Shown here: piece by piece, positions 35,201-45,956 of the stretch
Layout of the letters: each line of letters begins with the position of its first letter
How positions within the stretch are numbered: the stretch's first letter is position 1
Source of the DNA: Pogostemon cablin
Taxonomy: Eukaryota; Streptophyta; Magnoliopsida; Lamiales; Lamiaceae
Length of the DNA: 64,000 bases
Direction of reading: 5' to 3'
NCBI GenBank assembly: GCA_023678885.1
Contig: CM043001.1
Span: 3,420,001-3,484,000, forward strand
Position numbers and translations under genes: made by a program
Notes under the pieces: model-generated
What the model saw: the letters and a program-made list of their open reading frames with translations, nothing else
Told to the model about the DNA's origin: nothing
Databases searched by the model: none

Positions 35201-36148
35201 ATCATATGAGTCAATGCAAGAGAGGTATATAAGTTGAAGAAATAATGGTCAGAACAGTTCTCCATGAAGGATTTTGGAGAGGCAAAATAGATTTTGGGCA
35301 TGAGGATTGAATGTGATAAGGCGACGGGATTTGTATATCTTTCGCAGACGAGTTACATTCAGAAGGTCCTGGAAAGATTCAACATGACAGAGTCGAAGCC
35401 TGTGAGTGTTCCACTGGGAAGTCAATTCAAACTTTCAAAGAAGGAATCACCAAAGAACAAGGAGGAACGTGCACAAATGATGAGTGATTCATATACTTCA
35501 GCAATTGGTAGCATCATGTATGCCATGGTATGTACAAGACCAGATATTGCTCATGCAGTGGGAGTAGTAAGTCGGTTCATGAGTGATCCGTGCAAGCAAC
35601 ATTGGGAAGCAGTGAAGTGGGTCCTACGATACTTGAGAGGTACCACATATAATGCTTTGTGTTTCAAAGGCAAGAGTGTGGCGCTGGTGGGTTATGTGGA
35701 TGCAGACTTGGCATCTAATGACCTTGATGGGAGAAGAAGTACAACCGGGTATGTCTTTACTTATGGTGGTACTGCTATATCTTGGACTTCTAATTTGCAG
35801 AAGGTTGTTGCATTGTCCACCACGGAGGCAGAGTATATAGCTGTGACAGAGGCAAGTAAGGAGATGGTGTGGTTGCAGAATTTCTTGGGGGAACTTGGGA
35901 AGGAGCATGAAAATAGTACTCTTTTCAGTGATAGTCAAAGTGCTATATTTCTTGCAAAGAATCCGGCATTTCACTCAAGAACAAAGTATGTTGAATTGAA
36001 GTATCACTATATCCGTCACCTTTTGGAGAAGAAGGTCTTACAGCTTATGAAGATCCTTGGAAATGAGAATCCAGCGGACATGTTTACTAAGGTGGTGACC
36101 TTAGAGAAATTGAAGTTATGCATAGCTTCAATTGGCCTTGGAACTTGA
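32272..36148 (+). pseudogene. Copia gag-pol, multiple stops and two frameshifts
   Basis: Domains in order: gag with SILEEMYQKP-type core (32403-32924), zinc knuckle CWNCDEFGHYRNQC (about 32960), protease WVLDSGASFHSC (33110), GAG-pre-integrase HCRLGHMSEKGMKV (33504), integrase core with SDLWGPAP, FIDDSTRKVW, GTPQQNGMAER (33680-34000), RT with YGLKQAPKQW and YVDDML (35045-35200), RNase H with YVDADLASND, STTEAEYIA and ADMFTKV (35690-36090). Stops lie at 32281, 32326, 32922, 33501, 35207, 35243 and 35288; frame changes near 32395 and 34650. Most stops fit CAG/CAA/CGA or TGG changed by one transition. It is not autonomous. Confidence 0.93.
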
Positions 36149-36233
36149 AGAAAAGGCTAGGCGATGCCAGGTGGATACGGGAGGAGAACTAGAAGATATG
36201 CTACATGGAGGATTTAGTCTCCAAGTGGGAGAT

Positions 36234-36565
36234 TGTTGGAGTATGGAGCCTAAATTCTTTGGGCCCGTATTTCTTTTGGCCCAGTTGATCCTAATGGGCT
36301 TAGGATTAGGGCAAGTTATCTTGATCAAGAAGTTATCCATTGTGTTATCTTGATCAAGAAGTTATCCATTGTGTTATCTTGATCAAGAAGTTATCCATTG
36401 TGTTATCTAGATCAAGATGTTTTCTCATTGTAGTTGACTTGTCCAACAAGGTAAGAAAAATCCTTGCTTGGTATCGCCCCCAGATGTAGTCGAAAGACGA
36501 ACTAGGTATACAAATCTCGTGTTATTCGTGTCATCGTGTGCGTATGTGTGTCTAAATTCCTAACA
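36234..36565 (+). repeat. Copia 3' LTR (332 bp)
   Basis: Matches the left LTR closely. It is preceded by AAGTGGGAGAT, the usual Copia polypurine tract, and followed by the second GGAGC. Confidence 0.93.
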
Positions 36566-36780
36566 GGAGCAGCGGCACAAGTGGTTGACGAGAGCAGACA
36601 GCGCGAGCAATCGACCTGAGAGCGGACAGAACGAGAGGGTGATGGGTGTAGGAGGTGGGTGGGCGACAGAGTTCGGTGTTGGTGGTGTCGAGAGATTTTT
36701 AGGGTTTATGGAATTTGGGAATTAAGGTTGAAGAACAAAATTTTACAGATGAATAATGTTCCGAACACCATTTTTAATTG
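36566..36780 (-). pseudogene. 5' continuation of captured ELF4-like fragment
   Basis: This GC-richer segment was contiguous with 31679-31904 before the Copia insertion. On the minus strand it is Ser/Pro/Leu-rich without a recognisable domain; it may be the 5' leader or N-terminal part of the captured gene. Confidence 0.45.
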
Positions 36781-36867
36781 ATTCTGAAATCACGATTTCA
36801 TTAGGCTGACACGTTTTTTATTTTTATTTTTTTAATAATAATTCATTAAAAATTAAATTAAATTAAT

Positions 36868-37065
36868 ATCAGCAAAAAGATATCGGTTAACATAACCAAT
36901 ATCTATAGAATAAATAGACATCATTAAAAGATATCGGCTGGTAATAACCGACATTTATTAAAATATTATTAATACTATAAATATCAGTTACTGAATCTAT
37001 AGATATCAATTTTGCAATTAAATGATACCTATGCAGTGATATCTATTCACAGTTTTGTAGTAGTG
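36868..37065. repeat. CACTA right subterminal repeat array
   Basis: GATATCGGTTA-type motifs in both orientations, ending with the terminal inverted repeat. It mirrors 27466-28015 but is shorter. Confidence 0.8.
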
Positions 37066-37325
37066 ACGACTCGTGTTCACGCTGCATGAACACGACTCGT
37101 GTGCATGTACACGGCTCGTGCTTAAGCTGCCCCTATTCATCTTCTTCCGTTTCAGCTCATGACTTCGTTTTTACTCCGTTTTCACTTATTTTCATACGTT
37201 TAAGCTCATTCTCACACATTTCAATAAAAACACAAAATACAACCAAAATACATATGAATACGGAAAAAATAATACGAAAACAGACATAAGAAGGCACGAA
37301 AATTTAGGTGAAATATCGCCAATCA
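37066..37325 (-). repeat. Athila-type LTR, right piece
   Basis: Continues the GC repeats (ACGACTCGTG, CACGGCTCGTG) and then follows the outer end of the 10691-12439 LTR (GTTTAAGCTCAT, AATACGGAAAAA, TAGGTGAAA...CAATCA). The piece ends at 37325. Confidence 0.65.
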
Positions 37326-37340
37326 AAGGTCTATAAAAAT

Positions 37341-38174
37341 TGTAGAAATTAATTTAATTAATTAATTAAATTAATTTGATTTAATTGGTTAGTAAGGATT
37401 AATTGTTAAATTAATCACCAATTAAATGAGTGTAGTGGGTGAGTGTAATTTGGCTCATCTATTAGAGAGGTTATGTGAGTCGTAATGAGAATTAATACGA
37501 AATTATTGTCCCACGTGGGAGGAAAATCCTCAAAAATCGGATCAAGCCGAAAGACGTATCCTTTCGTATGGAAAGATTTGTTGAACTTGAAGTAGATTTG
37601 TTGAATCTGGATGCAATAACTCTCCAAAATTGTTGATTAGAGGAAATCACACAATCAACAATCAATTTGTCATAATTGCTGATTAGAGGGAATCATGCCA
37701 TCAGCAATTAATACGTCGTAAATCACACAATCGCCATTATGACTGAGTGGAATAGTTCACCTATATATAGGGCCATTCAACATTCATTAAAACACACCAA
37801 AATCAACGAGCACTTGCATCTCAAAGCATTTGCATCATAGTTACGATCCAGTTCTCCATCCTCTTTCGTTCGTCAGAGTTCCAGCGATTGCGGTGCTGCC
37901 TCGCCGAAAAGGAAAAATTATTTTATCTTTGGGAAAGATCTGCCTAGATCGGAGCACTACCGAGGCGTGTTTCTTCTTGTGGGAAGAGGTTATACCTTGA
38001 CTCGGCTTCTACATGTTGTTTCCTTCGAAGATTCTTACAAAGGTATAAGAAAATTCTCTGCTTCTTCTTCTTTAATTTTTGTTGTAATATTGTTAGTACT
38101 ATATTTAGTACGCTCTCCCTTTTTTATTTTTATCCATATATTGGAACGTGATTGGTTGGTGCACATATAAACCA
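37341..38174 (+). repeat. Left LTR of gag-only element
   Basis: Starts TGTAGAAATTAATTT. A TATA box (CTATATATAGGGCC, about 37760) precedes the conserved leader with CAACGAGCACTTGCATC. The 3' border is approximate (ATATAAACCA). Confidence 0.75.
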
Positions 38175-38218
38175 ACAATCGCAAGAAGAAACATATAGCC
38201 TCTGCACCCATCAATCAC

Positions 38219-39220
38219 CATGACCAATGATATGATATTGACGGAGCATCGATCCCAAAAGTGGGTGAAACCTCCAACGTCAGTAGGGACTCTATTGGGA
38301 CTAATTCCCAAAGAGTAAATGTGAATCCTGTTGGGTTTGATTCCCAAAGGATGTATCCTCCAATGGGAATGTCAAGACCATTCATGGTTCCGGCTCCAGC
38401 GGAGAAGCGCGATAAGTTTTGGGGTACAAACTTCAAGAGATGGCAGCAAAAGATACTGTTTTATCTTACTACATTGAATCTGGTAAACTTCTTAAAGTAG
38501 TTTGCACCAGTGGTGGATGAGAATGAAATTGATACCCAAAAGCGTATAGCTCTGGATCAGTAGACCTCCGCTGATTACTTGTGCAAGAACTATATCCTGA
38601 GTGGACTTAGTGATGCACTCTTCATTGTGTATGCGAACACGAAGACATCCAAAGAACTGTGGGAATCTTTGGAGAAGAAGTACAAGGCAGAAGATGTCGG
38701 TACCAAAAAGTTTGTGGTAGCCAAGTTCTTAGATTTCAAAATGTTTGATAGGAAATCTGTCATAGAACAAGTGCAAGAATTTCAGTTGATTCTACATGAA
38801 ATCCTCTCCGATGGGATGTTGCTTCCAGAAGCATTCATTATTAGCTCTGTGATTGAGAAACTACCTCCAATGTGGAAGTACTTCAAAAGTTATCTCAAAC
38901 ACAAGCAAAAGGAATTGACACTGGAAGACTTGATTATCAAATTGAGAATTGAAGATGACAATAGAAGGATGAAAAATAATTATAATTATTACAATCCTAA
39001 GGTGGCTAAGGCAAACTTAATGGAACATCAAAAGCGGAAAAGGCTTGATGATAATAACAAGATGCCTACTCAGAAAAAGAAATTCAAAGGCAATTGTTAT
39101 AATTGTGGTAAGCCTAATCATAGAGCCAAAGAGTATCGTCTTCCCAAAGTGAAAGATGAACAACATGATACAAATGTGGTTGAGGCTAGAGAGCTGATGA
39201 ATGATGATCAATCAGCCTAA
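38219..39220 (+). pseudogene. Copia-type gag, two TAG stops and one frameshift
   Basis: ATG at 38219 starts MTNDMIL, but the gag frame (YDIDGASIPKVGETSNV) is offset by one base. That frame is interrupted by TAG at 38498 and 38561 and ends at 39220. It carries FWGTNFKRWQQKILFYLTTL, KELWESLEKKYKAEDVGTKK and LPPMWKYFKSYLKHK, typical of UBN2-type Copia gag. The zinc knuckle reads CYNCGKPNHRAKEY, with Tyr in place of the last Cys, so nucleic-acid binding is probably lost. No pol follows. Confidence 0.85.
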
Positions 39221-40142
39221 TAATTGTTATGTAATGAATTTGCTAATAAAGCAAACCTTCATTGTAAGCCATGAAGGCTAATTATTCATGAATAAAAGTC
39301 TTTAATTGCTATTAAAGTGTTTGCCTTATGACATGTAATAGTCATGTGAATTATTACAAATTAATATTTGGAAGGCACTTTAAATGCTCCACGTGTGGGG
39401 GGTGCTACCCGAGTATGGGGTGTGACATTCCAAGTGTGGGGGTGTTTGAATTAAAGATGTAAAGTGATTGTGTTTAATACACAATAAATTGATCTTGAAT
39501 AAAAGAAAGTGGATCCACTCACACATGTGTGAAATCAAGATCAATAAAATTGCTAGAAAGAATGTAATTAAAAATCCACAAAGTAAGAACTAAAACAGTG
39601 AATACCCAACCATGATGACTGGAGATCCCAAGAACTTGGTTTAATGGGAAAATGAAACTGTGGAGGTTCAAGTAACACTTGGTACCTACCATTCCTTATA
39701 AGAGCACTAAATCCAAGTGTTGGAACCCGTATTGTGGTGAGGTTAAGTCTTTGACTTTTAATGATTCCTAAAAGGCCAAGTAGAGGCTGGTTGAGTATAA
39801 CGGGGTACTAAGATGGGAGATCACCTATCTAAGTGTGAAGTGAGTAGCCGCTTCAAGTGGAACACTTATGAATCCAAATGGGGTCCATGGCCGAAACAGA
39901 TCAAAACGTGAGAATAAGAATGATGAGAGGCATTGATGCGTTCACACTGTTGTCTCAGTATACGAAAAGGAATAGTAGTTCAAAGACCTTGTGTCTACTA
40001 AGCCATCGGTATCTCGATAATATTGGACTATGGAAGATTCAAAGTCCCAAGCTACCTATCTAGATACATTAGTGTCTCACGAGGACTGGATTGTGTGTCT
40101 GCATTTCATGTGGGTTCACCAAATTCCACTCATGTGGGGAAT
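39221..40142 (+). other. Noncoding 3' internal region of gag-only element
   Basis: No coding potential. Notable GC/G-rich runs (CACGTGTGGGGGGTGC, GAGTATGGGGTGTG, AAGTGTGGGGGTG at 39400-39450). It ends in a purine-rich ATGTGGGGAAT before the right LTR, a probable polypurine tract. Parts may serve packaging or priming; that is inference. Confidence 0.6.
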
Positions 40143-41518
40143 TGTGGGAATTAATTTTATTAATTAATTAAATTAATTGAATTTAATTGGTTAGTAAGAA
40201 TTAATTATTAAATTAATCACTAATTAAATGAGTGTAGTGGGTGAGTGTAATTTGGCTCATCTACTGGAGAGGTTACGTGAGGCGTAATGAGAATTAATAC
40301 GAAATTATTATCCCACGTGGGAGGAAAATCCTCAAAAATCGGTTCAAGCCGGAAGACGAATCATTTCGTATGGAAAAATTTGTTGAACTTGAAGTAGGTT
40401 CATTGAATTTGGACACAATAGCCCTCCATAATTGCTGATTAGAGGAAATCACGCAATCAACAATCAATTTGTTATAATTGCTGATTAGAGGAAATTATGC
40501 CATCAGCAATTAATACGTCGTAAATCACACAATCGCCATTATGACTGAGTGGAATGGTGCAACTATAAATAGGGTCATTCAACATTCATTCAAACACACC
40601 ACAATCAACGAGCACTTGCATCTCAAAGCATTTGCATCATAGTTACGATCCAGTTCTCCATCCTCTTTCGTTCGTCGGAGTTCCAGCGATTGCAGTGCTG
40701 CCTCGCCGGAAAGGAAAAACTATTTTACCTTTGGGGAAGATCCGCCTAGACCAGAGCACTACCGGGGCGTGTTTCTTCTTGTGGGAAGAGTTTATATCTT
40801 GACTCGACTTCTACACGCTGTTTTCTTCGAAGATTCTTACAAAGGTGTAAGAAGATCATCTGCTTCTTCTCCTTTAATTTTTGTTGTAATACTGTTGTTA
40901 TATTGTTAGCAGTGATTAGAAAATCGGACCGGAGAACGAACTGGAAGAGGTAACGGTTCGAGGTTCAATCGGTCGGACAGGTTCAACCGGAAAATTGAAT
41001 TTTACACATTTTAAATTGTATTTTATAAAATTACCAATTATAAAAATATATAATCACCTAAATTATTTTTTTAATTTTAAAATACAATTTAAAATCAAAA
41101 TATAATTGAATAAAAATATTTATAGTTCATAATTTATACTTCATACATAGTTCATAATATACCCACTCAATATTATAATTCATAATTTAATCCAAAATGT
41201 AAATATTATGTTTTAAATTAAATAAAAATAAAAGTTAAATATCATAAAAGTTAAAAAAATTAAAAAAAATACTGAAACCGGTTTAACCGGTTCAACCGAT
41301 TTTCCCGGTTTGACCGGTCCAACCCGATTCAACTCCATAAATGGTTTTTTAGGCTTTCCGGATCGGTTTTGGGATCGGTTCCTGGTCCAACCGGTTGAAC
41401 CGGCCGGTCCGATCCGATTTTCAAATCATTGATTGTTAGTACTATATTTAGTATTCTCTCCCTTTTTTCATTTTTATCCATATATTATAATGTGATTGGT
41501 TGGTGCACATATAAACTA
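40143..41518 (+). repeat. Right LTR of gag-only element, with hAT MITE
   Basis: Closely matches the left LTR from TGTGGGAATTAATTTTA through GTGCACATATAAAC, interrupted at 40910-41431 by an insertion absent from the left LTR. Confidence 0.8.
40910..41431. mobile_element. hAT MITE (522 bp) with exact 8-bp duplication
   Basis: Ends CAGTGATTAGAAAATCGGA and, inverted, CAATGATTTGAAAATCGGA. ATTGTTAG is duplicated exactly (40902-40909, 41432-41439). The left LTR shows the empty site at about 38090. Subterminal parts are rich in AACCGGTT motifs. Confidence 0.92.
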
Positions 41519-41746
41519 AAAAAATAATTTTTTTCCATTACTTATTTGTTTGATGGATTGAAAATTTTTCTATTAATTACCTTTCTCGTGTTAAGAGCTT
41601 TAGACCACATGATACGAATAAAAATATTTAAAATTAGAAAATATTTGAATCATGTAGGAGTATTTATTTTCAGTAAGTATAGTTTTGATTTAAATATCTC
41701 ACAGAAATGAATACATATGATTTTAAATTAAAAAATAAAAAATTGA

Positions 41747-41817
<71 letters not shown>

Positions 41818-41942
41818 GATATTTTTACAAGTTTTCTCATTTATTTTTATTATTATTTTTTGATAAAATCAGCCAATAAATTATTTTTAAAAAATTTAAA
41901 TTATTCCATAAAACTATTTATTAAATTTAAATGAAAAAAATA
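41519..41942. other. AT-rich stretch with (TA)n tract
   Basis: Contains an uninterrupted (AT)n repeat at 41750-41814. Nothing else recognised. Confidence 0.7.
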
Positions 41943-42196
41943 CTCACTCCATCTCGCGTTAATGTTTACGTTTGCTTTTTGCACGTAGATTAAGAGATAT
42001 AATACTTTAATGTATAGTGAGATGAGATAAATAATATTTAATGTGAAATGTGTTGTTGTATTAGTACTGTGTATGAGTCCTATATGAAATAATTAATTGT
42101 TTTGTGTGGGTCCAACTTGACAAAAAAGGAAACGTAAACCTTAACTTGAGACAATCCAAAATAAAAAATATAAACCTTATCGCGGGATGGAGGGAG
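41943..42196. mobile_element. Stowaway-like MITE (254 bp)
   Basis: CTCACTCCATCTCGCG and inverted CTCCCTCCATCCCGCG at the ends, TA on both sides. Confidence 0.8.
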
Positions 42197-43075
42197 TACT
42201 GTATGGAGTATGTTGTAAGAATAAGGGTTAAATTGAAAAAAAAATTATCATCTTTACTTTAATTACAATTTACTCTCCGTCTTTGAGATTTAACAAAAAT
42301 GACTATCACATTTGAAGTCTGTTGCAAATCGCGCTTACAGAGCAACTAGATGCTGTTGATCGATGACATCACTGAGTTATGTCATGTCAGCTATCATATC
42401 ACCTAAGATTAATTACACGAAATATTATTTTTTTTTTTATTTAAATTATGATTTAATCTTTAATTTGGAAATTTTTGTAATATTCTCTGAGAGGGGTCGA
42501 CCCAATACTAAAAATGTTTATTATATAGTTAAAGTATATTTATTTATAGTTAAAATATGTCAATAATTAATCATATTATAATACCCTAAAATCATATTCT
42601 AATGCATTATTCACAATACTTTTAAAAGTATATTTTAACAATCATTAAACATATTTTATTTATATATACTAAGTATATTGTAATACGTCTAAAAACGGTC
42701 TCACATATGCAACGTCTCACAAGAGACATTCTCTCTGCAAAAAGAATGCTAGATTATATTTTGACAAATTATACTTATATAATCATCTTAAGTATATAGC
42801 ATAAATTTTTCTTGCCGGCGTGTCGTCTCTAAAGAACTCTAAAGTGACGTATAATTTTCTCAGAATTTTTGATTTTTTAATACTTTTTGCTTTTAATTAA
42901 TTTTCTTATTTAATATTTTTTTTTAAATAATGTGTTTCTTATTTTTAATGATGATTAAATTTTTAATAATTTTAAAATATTATATGTACATATATATTAA
43001 CTTTTTACATGATTTTTATATATCACATTATCAAAAGTCAAATGTTATAATTTGTTGCAAATTTTTTATATGGCT
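42197..43075. other. AT-rich intergenic DNA
   Basis: No ORF recognised. Around 42690-42735 GGTCTCACATATGCAACGTC resembles the GTCTCAC ends of the TTATCACTTT family, probably a decayed end. Confidence 0.4.
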
Positions 43076-43079
43076 AATT

Positions 43080-43915
43080 ATAGTGTGCACTCGAGTGCAC
43101 CCGTATGCAAATATAACCAAAAACATATACAATCATGAGCAATAATATATACAATTTAATTGTAATTTTTTAATAAAAAATTGAGTGTAAAAAATATATC
43201 ATTATTAAAAAAACATGTATACACTATTGAATAAAAAGTTATGCACATATGGATGTTAGTTTTTTTAATGAAAAATTTAGTGTGAAAAAAGTATACACTT
43301 ATTACAAAACACGTATACAAGATAGAATAATATGTATACAAAATAGAATAAAAAATCATACCAATATGGGTGCACCCAGTTGCACCTAATATACACTCTT
43401 TTTACATTGATGAAAGAAATTGTTTAGCTATAAAAAAAATCTACACAATTAATGTTAAATCGTTATATAACACGAATTATTTAACTATAAAAATTAAGAA
43501 TAATAGTTAAATTATCCCGGTCGTACGTTGATTGTCAACTACATAAATCATAAATATTGAGTTGATATTCGGTGCACCGGTTGCAACGGTGCACCCATAT
43601 GTGTATAATTTTTTTTTATTTTGTATACATTTTTTTCTATTTTGTATACATGTTTATTAATAATTGTATATTTTTTTCACACTTAATTTTTCATTAAAAA
43701 AACTAGCATTCATATGTGTAATTTTTTATTCAATAGTGTAGGCATATTTTTTAATAATTGTATATTTTTTTACACTCAATTTTTCGTTAAAAAAACTAAC
43801 AAATAAATTGTTATATTTTTGTTCATAATTGTATATGTTTTTGTTTATAATTGTATACGATCTGAAAGTTGGTGCACCGTATCTTGGAGTGCACTCAGGA
43901 GCATAGTAGTATTAA
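43080..43915. repeat. Large foldback element (~835 bp)
   Basis: Arms at about 43156-43385 and 43583-43800 are inverted copies: GGTGCACCCAGTTGCACC vs GGTGCACCGGTTGCAAC, TTTTGTATACAT-type and TTTTTCATTAAAAAAACTA-type blocks. Outer ends TAGTGTGCACTCGAGTGCACC and inverted CTATGCTCCTGAGTGCACTC are imperfect. No ORF of note, no target duplication found. Confidence 0.6.
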
Positions 43916-44139
43916 CGTTAAATATTTTGTATTTAAGTTTGATTTTCAAAAAGAGCCCGAAATTATGAATACACCCCATAAATATTTAAATTTTAAATCT
44001 TTTTATTAATATGACAAAAATAGCCTCTACTACGTATACCCCTTTAAAATCGATTTTTAGACCTTTGACCTTCTATTCTCCTCCACCATGTGCACCCTTA
44101 TTTGAGTAAATTCGCCCTGGGAAGAAGACGACATCGTTT

Positions 44140-44690
44140 CCAGCACTAGAGAATCAATTAAAACCTCCGGCGGCACGTACGTTGGAGTTCCACAGAAGGC
44201 ATGAAACAGCCCATCCTGTTTAATTTGCTCAGATATAGCACTTAGTCCGAAACTTAGAGATTTCCATCTTCGTCGAGCAATATGTTCTCCGGTTTCAAAT
44301 CGCGATCGTAGAGCAGAACACCACGGCTTTAATCAATTGCTGGATATAATTTCTAGCTACTTCCTCCTTCAATCGCCCCTTTGCTACCTTATTGAACACC
44401 TCGCCCCCTTTTGCATACTCCATTATGAAGAAGATCTTCGACTTCGTCGCCATAACTTCCAGCAATTTCACGATATTCGGATGCCTAACCCTCCGCAGAA
44501 TCGAGATCTCTCGCTTGATGTGTGCCATCAAACCGAATTTCATGATTTTCGTCGGTTACTTTAATCGCTACGCTTTCCCCTGTTTTGACGCTCCTTGCGA
44601 GATACACCTTCGTGAATGTTCCAATGCCGATTAATTTTCCGACGTCATACCGCCCCATTAGAATCGTGTTCATACTCTTCCATCATGTTT
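44140..44690 (-). pseudogene. Captured CBL-interacting protein kinase (CIPK) fragment
   Basis: Minus-strand reading gives a serine/threonine kinase N-lobe: GRYDVGKLIGIGTFTKVYLA (glycine loop), SVAIKV with the catalytic Lys, HIKREISILRRVRHPNIVKL, EYAKGGEVFNKVAKGRLKEE. Past 44295, in other frames, come RDLKPENILLDEDGN, SFGLSAISEQIKQDG and FCGTPTYVPPEVL. The SNF1-related CIPK family has just this pattern. At least three frame changes break it (near 44550, 44300, 44245) and the SFG in place of DFG follows a stop. The C-terminal NAF and regulatory domain are missing. It cannot be an active kinase. Confidence 0.85.
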
Positions 44691-44851
44691 TCGATTTCTT
44701 CATTGACAGAGATTAATGAATCCAAATCCTCGCTCGAGAGTTGGTCGATGCGAGTTTCGCCGCCGACGTAGGAGAGGGTCTTATTCCATACCCCATGAAT
44801 CGTTGTGCTATCGGTAACTGCACATGAGGCAGATTTTCTGCGACGGTGCAT
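44645..44851 (-). pseudogene. ORF upstream of kinase fragment inside Pack-MULE
   Basis: A 68-codon ORF (MHRRRKSASCAVTDSTTIHG..., acidic EEIENMMEEYEH near the end) overlaps the start of the kinase fragment in another frame. No family is recognised. It may derive from a second captured gene, giving a chimeric transcript, or be chance. Confidence 0.3.
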
Positions 44852-45076
44852 CCTTATCCCATGAACATGAATTGTTGTGTCAGGAATGTAGGGGGGGAGG
44901 GGTTGGGAGCAGAAACAGGGATGGACGCGCAGCCAAGTTTCACTGGGGTATGTTCTTTAAAAGAAACAAAGTATAAAATAAGGTTACGAAGGTTATTCTT
45001 GTCATATTAGTTAAAGAAAATTAAAATTTAAATATTTACAGGGTATATTTAACAATTTTGGTGCGAATAGCCACCC

Positions 45077-45580
45077 CTTCAAAAATAATATATAATAATA
45101 TTATTAAAGTCTAATATACTTTATAATGATTTAATTTACAAAATTATTGCATAATTTGTGATTCTGCATGTATGCTCAAATAATAATTGCAAATTACATT
45201 TATATATACATGTACTATCCACAGATGCTCCACATCTTGTTCATCCTTAAATGATTTAATAATAAGTAATAACATATCACAATGCCTTTACTCCCCATGT
45301 CATGGAAGCCTGAGACTGTGATGTTCTACTATCCACCATTTAATTTTTATCTTACCTAATTTTATTTTCATGATTATGTATGTTACCAGACATACTGTGA
45401 TATCTATTTATAGATTAATATGTGGTAGGGGAAAAATTCAATCTCCTACCCTTAAAGTTTATACATCGACTTAGGATAATATTGTTTTTTTTTCTTTTTC
45501 CTATGTGTTACTCATTTAACAAAATGACGCATTAGATATCATGTCATTGATATCAAAGTGGCACAGGATATCCATACTTG
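45077..45580. other. AT-rich intergenic DNA
   Basis: Nothing recognised. Confidence 0.45.
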
Positions 45581-45956
45581 CACTATAAAAAAAATTTCCT
45601 TTTTATAATGAAATTCAATTCGTTTATATTTACCAACAAATTGCCAACAAAAATTACAATTTTTCTTTTAACAATTAAAAGTCAACGGATTTATTGTATT
45701 TTTACCAACAGAATAAAATCCGTTGCTATTTATAAATGGATTATCAACGAAATTATTATATAAATTGTCAATCAAATTATTAGCAACGGATTGTCAACGA
45801 AATTGAATTATGTTGCTAAAAATTTATCTAACCACCATTTTACCAATAAAAAATTACCAACCAATTTTATTATTAATTTATTAATAAATCAATTTAAAAA
45901 TTGAAATTAAAGTTTTTATCAACAAAAATTTGATGATAAAAACAGTTTTTTTAGTG
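45581..45956. mobile_element. Possible small CACTA-ended MITE
   Basis: Starts CACTATAAAAAAAATT and ends, inverted, CACTAAAAAAACTG. Internal CAACGGATT/ATCAACGAAAT motifs recur in both orientations. No 3-bp duplication is visible, so the call is tentative. Confidence 0.45.

Larger units (their letters stand above)
31905..36565 (+). mobile_element. Ty1/copia retrotransposon (Tork/Tnt1-like), complete but decayed
   Basis: Two LTRs (31905-32232, 36234-36565) enclose gag-pol. A 5-bp duplication GGAGC flanks the element (31900-31904, 36566-36570). A primer site complementary to initiator tRNA-Met follows the left LTR and a purine tract precedes the right one. The LTRs differ at only a modest number of positions, so insertion is not very old. 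It landed in the ELF4-like fragment of the CACTA element. Confidence 0.95.
27466..37065. mobile_element. CACTA (En/Spm) element, 9.6 kb, non-autonomous
   Basis: The ends CACTACTACAAAATTGTGAA and, inverted, CACTACTACAAAACTGTGAA match the plant CACTA consensus. A 3-bp duplication ACG flanks it (27463-27465, 37066-37068). Subterminal regions at both ends are crowded with ATAGATATCGGTTATT motifs in both orientations, as expected for transposase binding arrays. No TNPA or TNPD transposase is recognisable. The interior carries host gene fragments on the minus strand (ELF4-like, J-domain-like, possibly ENOD93) and a complete Copia inserted later. Confidence 0.92.
37341..41518 (+). mobile_element. 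Non-autonomous Copia-like element with gag only (TR-GAG type)
   Basis: Two long direct repeats (37341 to about 38174; 40143 to about 41518) enclose a gag gene and about 920 bp of noncoding DNA. No protease, integrase, RT or RNase H is present. Flanks AAAAT and AAAAA match at four of five bases. The right repeat carries a 522-bp hAT MITE. Elements of this plan depend on enzymes from autonomous relatives. Confidence 0.82.
43953..45076. mobile_element. Pack-MULE-like element carrying a kinase fragment
   Basis: Terminal inverted repeats of about 80-100 bp share TAAATATTTAAATTTTAA and AATATGACAA(A/G)AATA. Flanking 9-mers TTTCAAAAA and CTTCAAAAA match at eight of nine bases, as expected for Mutator-like elements. 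Between the TIRs lies GC-rich DNA with a CIPK fragment and no transposase. This is the structure of a Pack-MULE, a gene-capturing Mutator-like element. Confidence 0.75.

Noticed and set aside
32272..36148. Copia ORFs as separate genes
   Set aside because: They are pieces of one gag-pol frame separated by stops and two frameshifts.
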